Shown in pieces: positions 61,157 to 64,000 of a DNA stretch of 64,000 nucleotides. The position numbers and the translations under genes were made by a program. The notes under the pieces were generated by a model. The model worked only from the letters and a program-made list of their open reading frames with translations. It did no database searches and had not been told where the DNA came from. Origin of the DNA: Rahnella rivi (lineage in GTDB: Bacteria; Pseudomonadota; Gammaproteobacteria; Enterobacterales; Enterobacteriaceae); NCBI RefSeq assembly GCF_019049655.1, contig NZ_JAFMOX010000067.1, positions 372,001 to 436,000 of the forward strand. The letters are read 5' to 3'. The number at the start of each line of letters is the position of its first letter. The first letter of the stretch is position 1.

Positions 61157-62335
61157 TTAACGGTCTACCCAACCTAAAGTCCGGCGGGTGAACGCATCGC
61201 GTAGCGGCGTAATGCCTTCCATCGCCAGTAAACCGAGATTGCGTCCGACCATTAATGGCAGCCAGCGGTTGGCAAAGAGGTGGATCAGGCCATCGGTCAC
61301 ACCGACGGTTGCCTGCTGATCGGGCTGACGGCGCTGCTGATAGTCGCTCAGTACGCGGTAACTGCCGACGTCAGAGCCCGTCATCGCCGCATTGGCCAGC
61401 GTTTCCGCCAGCGTCATGACGTCGCGCAGGCCGAGGTTAAAGCCCTGCCCGGCAATCGGGTGCAGCGTTTGTGCCGCGTTGCCCACCAGCGCCAGACGGT
61501 GGCTGATATGGCTGTTGGCTTTCTGTAATTGCAGCGGATAACTGAAACGTTTTCCGGCCTGTTTCATGGTGCCGAGACGCCAGCCGAAGGCTTTTTGCAG
61601 CTCGCTGAGGAACTGCGCTTCGCTCCAGTTATCGATTTCTTCTTTCGCTTCGCGCGGGTGACACCAGACCAGCGAACTGCGGCCATCAGACATTGGCAGC
61701 AGCGCCAGCGGCCCGTGCTGAGTGAAACGCTCGAAAGCACGATGGTTGTGCGGTTCGCTGGTTGCCACGTTGGCGATGACGGCAACCTGACCATAATCCT
61801 CACGCTGCCAGCCAATGTTGCAGGCTTTTGCCAGCGAAGAGTGCGAACCGTCGGCGGCCACCAGCAGTTGCGCGGTCAGCGTTTCTCCGCTGTCGAGCGT
61901 GACGCTGGCGAAGTCCTGCGAACGCGCGACATCGGTCACTTTCGCCGGACAGTGCAGCGTCACGCCGGGCGCATTTTTCAGTAAGGTAAACAGACGCTTG
62001 CCGACTTCATGCAGCTCAACCACCTGCCCCAGCGCTTCGACGCCGTAATGGGCGGCATTGAGATGCACAAAAGCCGCATGGCCGCGATCGCTGACGTGAA
62101 TATCACGGATTGGCGTAGCAATTTTCGCCAGCGCAGGCCAGATGCCCACGCGAGCCAGTTGCTGACAGGTTCCCTGCGCCAGTGCGATCGAGCGGGCATC
62201 AAACCCCGGATGCCCGTGGTTTTCCGGCGCAGTGGCTTCCACCAGATGCACCGGCAAACGCCCCTGCGTCAGCGAGGAAATCGCCAGCGCCAATGTGGCA
62301 CCGGTCATTCCGCCGCCAACAATTACGATGCTCAT
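61157..62335 (-). CDS. ubiH: 2-octaprenyl-6-methoxyphenol hydroxylase UbiH
   Basis: UbiH hydroxylates C1 in ubiquinone synthesis. The 392-residue enzyme starts MSIVIVGGGMTGATLALAIS (FAD motif), has the DG motif in LLVAADGSHSSLAKA, and ends the FAD fold with LALVGNAAQTLHPIAGQGFNLGLRD. It is a paralogue of UbiI next door. It begins one base after the pepP stop, so translation is probably coupled. Confidence 0.97.
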   Translation of the reverse strand: MSIVIVGGGMTGATLALAISSLTQGRLPVHLVEATAPENHGHPGFDARSIALAQGTCQQLARVGIWPALAKIATPIRDIHVSDRGHAAFVHLNAAHYGVEALGQVVELHEVGKRLFTLLKNAPGVTLHCPAKVTDVARSQDFASVTLDSGETLTAQLLVAADGSHSSLAKACNIGWQREDYGQVAVIANVATSEPHNHRAFERFTQHGPLALLPMSDGRSSLVWCHPREAKEEIDNWSEAQFLSELQKAFGWRLGTMKQAGKRFSYPLQLQKANSHISHRLALVGNAAQTLHPIAGQGFNLGLRDVMTLAETLANAAMTGSDVGSYRVLSDYQQRRQPDQQATVGVTDGLIHLFANRWLPLMVGRNLGLLAMEGITPLRDAFTRRTLGWVDR

Positions 62336-62336
62336 A

Positions 62337-63653
62337 TTATTTCTGTGCCGCCGCCATTAATGCTTCAATATCATCGGCTTCTTTCACTACATCGCCGGTC
62401 AGGATTTCAATGCCGGTGGCGGTGATCAGAATGTCGTCTTCAATGCGGATACCGATGCCGCGGTACGCTTCCGGTACGTCAGCATCCGGCGCGATATACA
62501 GCCCCGGTTCAACGGTCAGCACCATGCCCGGTTCCAGCGTACGGCTGCGGTCAACAGAGCCGTAGTGGCCGACGTCATGAACGTCCAGCCCCAGCCAGTG
62601 AGATAAACCGTGCATGAAGAACTGGCGATGTGCCTGCTCGGCGAATAGCGTCTCAACGTCGCCTTTCATTACGCCGAGTTTGACCAAACCTTCAATCATC
62701 ACGCGAACAGCGGCTTCGGTGGCGGCCTGAATACTGCTGCCGGGTCCTAACACGTCGAGCGCTTTGTATTCAGATGCCAGCACAATGTCGTAGATTTGGC
62801 GCTGTGCTTTGCTGAACTTGCCGTTTACCGGGAAGGTGCGGGTGATGTCACCTGCGTAGCCTTTGTACTCACAACCGGCGTCGATCAGCACTAAATCGCC
62901 GTCGCGCAGTTCGCATTCGTTTTCGGTGTAATGCAGGATGCAGGCGTTTTCGCCGCCGCCTACGATGGTGTTGTAGGAAGGATAACGCGCACCGTGACGG
63001 GTAAACTCGTGATGAATTTCGCCTTCAAGCTGGTATTCAAACATGCCAGGGCGACATTTTTCCATCGCACGGGTATGAGCCAGGGCGGTGATCTGCCCTG
63101 CGCGGCGCATCACGCTGATTTCTTCAACAGACTTGAACAAACGCATGTCATGCACCCACGGACGCCAGTCAGTGACGGTGGCCGGTGCAGACAAGTTCTG
63201 ACGGAAGCCTTTGCGCAGTTTTTCCATGGCACGGTTAACGATTTCATCGGCATAAGCGTAATCGCCCTGCGCGTGGTAAACCACATCGAGGCCGTTGAGC
63301 AGCAGATGCAACTGGTCATTGATATCATCAAAAGGCAGCGCTTTGGTGACACCAAGCTTCGCCGGTGCAGCATCCTGCCCCAGACGGCGCCCGAACCAGA
63401 TTTCAGCAGTGAGATCGCGCACGCGGTTGAACAGCACGCTGTGGTTATGATTTTCATCACTTTTGACCAGAATCAGTACCGCTTCCGGCTCGTTGAAACC
63501 GGTGAAATACCAGAAATCACTGCTCTGACGATACGGGTATTCACTGTCAGCACTGCGCGGTGCTTCGGGGGCGGAAAAAATCACTGCTGCGCTGCCCGGA
63601 GCCATCCTTGCTAAAAGCGCCTGACGACGATTCTCAAATTCTTGCTGAGTCAT
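62337..63653 (-). CDS. pepP: Xaa-Pro aminopeptidase II
   Basis: PepP removes an N-terminal residue before proline. The 438-residue metalloprotease has the pita-bread fold with metal ligands in LVLIDAGCEYKGYAGDITRTFPV (two Asp), HGLSHWLGLDVHD (His), LTVEPGLYI (Glu) and GIRIEDDILIT (Glu). The N-terminal creatinase-like domain includes SDFWYFTGFNEPEAVLILV. Its order with ygfB, ubiH and ubiI is the same as in E. coli. Confidence 0.98.
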   Translation of the reverse strand: MTQQEFENRRQALLARMAPGSAAVIFSAPEAPRSADSEYPYRQSSDFWYFTGFNEPEAVLILVKSDENHNHSVLFNRVRDLTAEIWFGRRLGQDAAPAKLGVTKALPFDDINDQLHLLLNGLDVVYHAQGDYAYADEIVNRAMEKLRKGFRQNLSAPATVTDWRPWVHDMRLFKSVEEISVMRRAGQITALAHTRAMEKCRPGMFEYQLEGEIHHEFTRHGARYPSYNTIVGGGENACILHYTENECELRDGDLVLIDAGCEYKGYAGDITRTFPVNGKFSKAQRQIYDIVLASEYKALDVLGPGSSIQAATEAAVRVMIEGLVKLGVMKGDVETLFAEQAHRQFFMHGLSHWLGLDVHDVGHYGSVDRSRTLEPGMVLTVEPGLYIAPDADVPEAYRGIGIRIEDDILITATGIEILTGDVVKEADDIEALMAAAQK

Positions 63654-63711
63654 CTCACCTGCTCTCCTGAAATCGTTTTAATGTGTTGTTATGAAACAAT
63701 TCATGAAAAAC

Positions 63712-64000
63712 TTAATGCAATGTACGCGGACTTTCCGGGGCGGTCGGCAGGCTGTGGCCAAATTCGCCAAAGCACAGAATGGCCGCCACGCGGACGTATT
63801 CCACGACTTCTTCTAAAGACTGCGCCAATTGCTCCTGATCTTCATCTTCGTCGTAACCTAATTGCGCGATGCTGCGCAAATCGTCGATGGCTTCACCGAC
63901 TTCGCCTTTCACTTTGGCGAGTTTAGGTTGCATCATGCCCAGGCCAAGCAGGAAATGGTTGACCCAGCCGGCCAGCGCATCCGCGCGTTCGAAGATGCTT
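63712..64000 (-). CDS. ygfB: YgfB/YecA family protein (partial, 5' end outside window)
   Basis: The visible C-terminal 96 or so codons read in one frame to the window edge: FERADALAGWVNHFLLGLGMMQPKLAK, GEAIDDLRSIAQLGYDEDEDQEQL and the C-terminus ...TAPESPRTLH. They match E. coli YgfB (UPF0149), a small helical protein of uncertain function located upstream of pepP. The apparent ATG at 63936 is internal to the gene. Confidence 0.93.
   Translation of the reverse strand, partial: SIFERADALAGWVNHFLLGLGMMQPKLAKVKGEVGEAIDDLRSIAQLGYDEDEDQEQLAQSLEEVVEYVRVAAILCFGEFGHSLPTAPESPRTLH

Overview
The window is a chromosomal segment of a gammaproteobacterium of the order Enterobacterales. Most genes are recognisable orthologues of Escherichia coli genes in largely E. 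coli-like order (yfhH-yfhL-acpS-pdxJ-recO-era-rnc-lepB-lepA, rseCBA-rpoE, nadB-trmN-srmB-grcA-ung, grpE-nadK-recN-bamE-rnfH-ratA-smpB-ssrA, gcvTHP-ubiI-ubiH-pepP-ygfB). Gene content between the conserved blocks (a murQ-like start opposite yfhH, gatY at the end of the gat operon, a gpdQ transport operon beside gcvP) differs from E. coli and suggests a Yersiniaceae-type genus such as Rahnella, Ewingella or Serratia. The genus is an inference. No rRNA, tRNA, CRISPR array or insertion sequence was seen.

Layout. 1-23.3 kb is core genome: cofactor synthesis (acpS, pdxJ, nadB, nadK), ribosome and RNA factors (era, rnc, lepA, srmB, trmN, smpB, ssrA), protein export and envelope stress (lepB, rpoE-rseABC, bamE), and DNA repair (recO, ung, recN). 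Several regulatory sites are readable: tandem LexA boxes before recN, a near-consensus sigma-32 promoter before grpE, two FNR-type sites 52 bp apart before grcA, and a candidate sigma-E promoter before rpoE. A gene for an unknown two-helix membrane protein sits between lepA and rseC.

23.3-34.4 kb looks like an integrated island at the 3' end of ssrA. It starts with a P4-type integrase broken by one in-frame TAG. It then holds a four-gene minus-strand defence operon: type I (IB-like) hsdR-hsdM-hsdS followed by a PD-(D/E)XK nuclease with a PUA/EVE-like C-terminal part. An AT-rich Mrr-like endonuclease with a coiled-coil front half follows. A degenerate copy of the ssrA end near 34.34 kb is the candidate right attachment site. 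Just beyond lies a ygaV-ygaP sulfur/redox operon with a 14-bp palindromic operator.

35.5-49.8 kb is metabolic and accessory: exoX; the gatR repressor divergent from gatZABCDY (galactitol PTS uptake and breakdown); two GNAT acetyltransferases; ada; a PhzF-family enzyme; an orphan siderophore-type N-hydroxylase; a TrhA/hemolysin III protein; and an HD-domain phosphohydrolase.

49.9-54.9 kb is a five-gene minus-strand operon: two Ugp-like ABC permeases, the glycerophosphodiesterase GpdQ, an ABC ATPase and a periplasmic binding protein. It probably imports and splits glycerophosphodiesters. 55-64 kb carries the glycine cleavage operon gcvTHP and the ygfB-pepP-ubiH-ubiI cluster; ygfB runs off the right edge.
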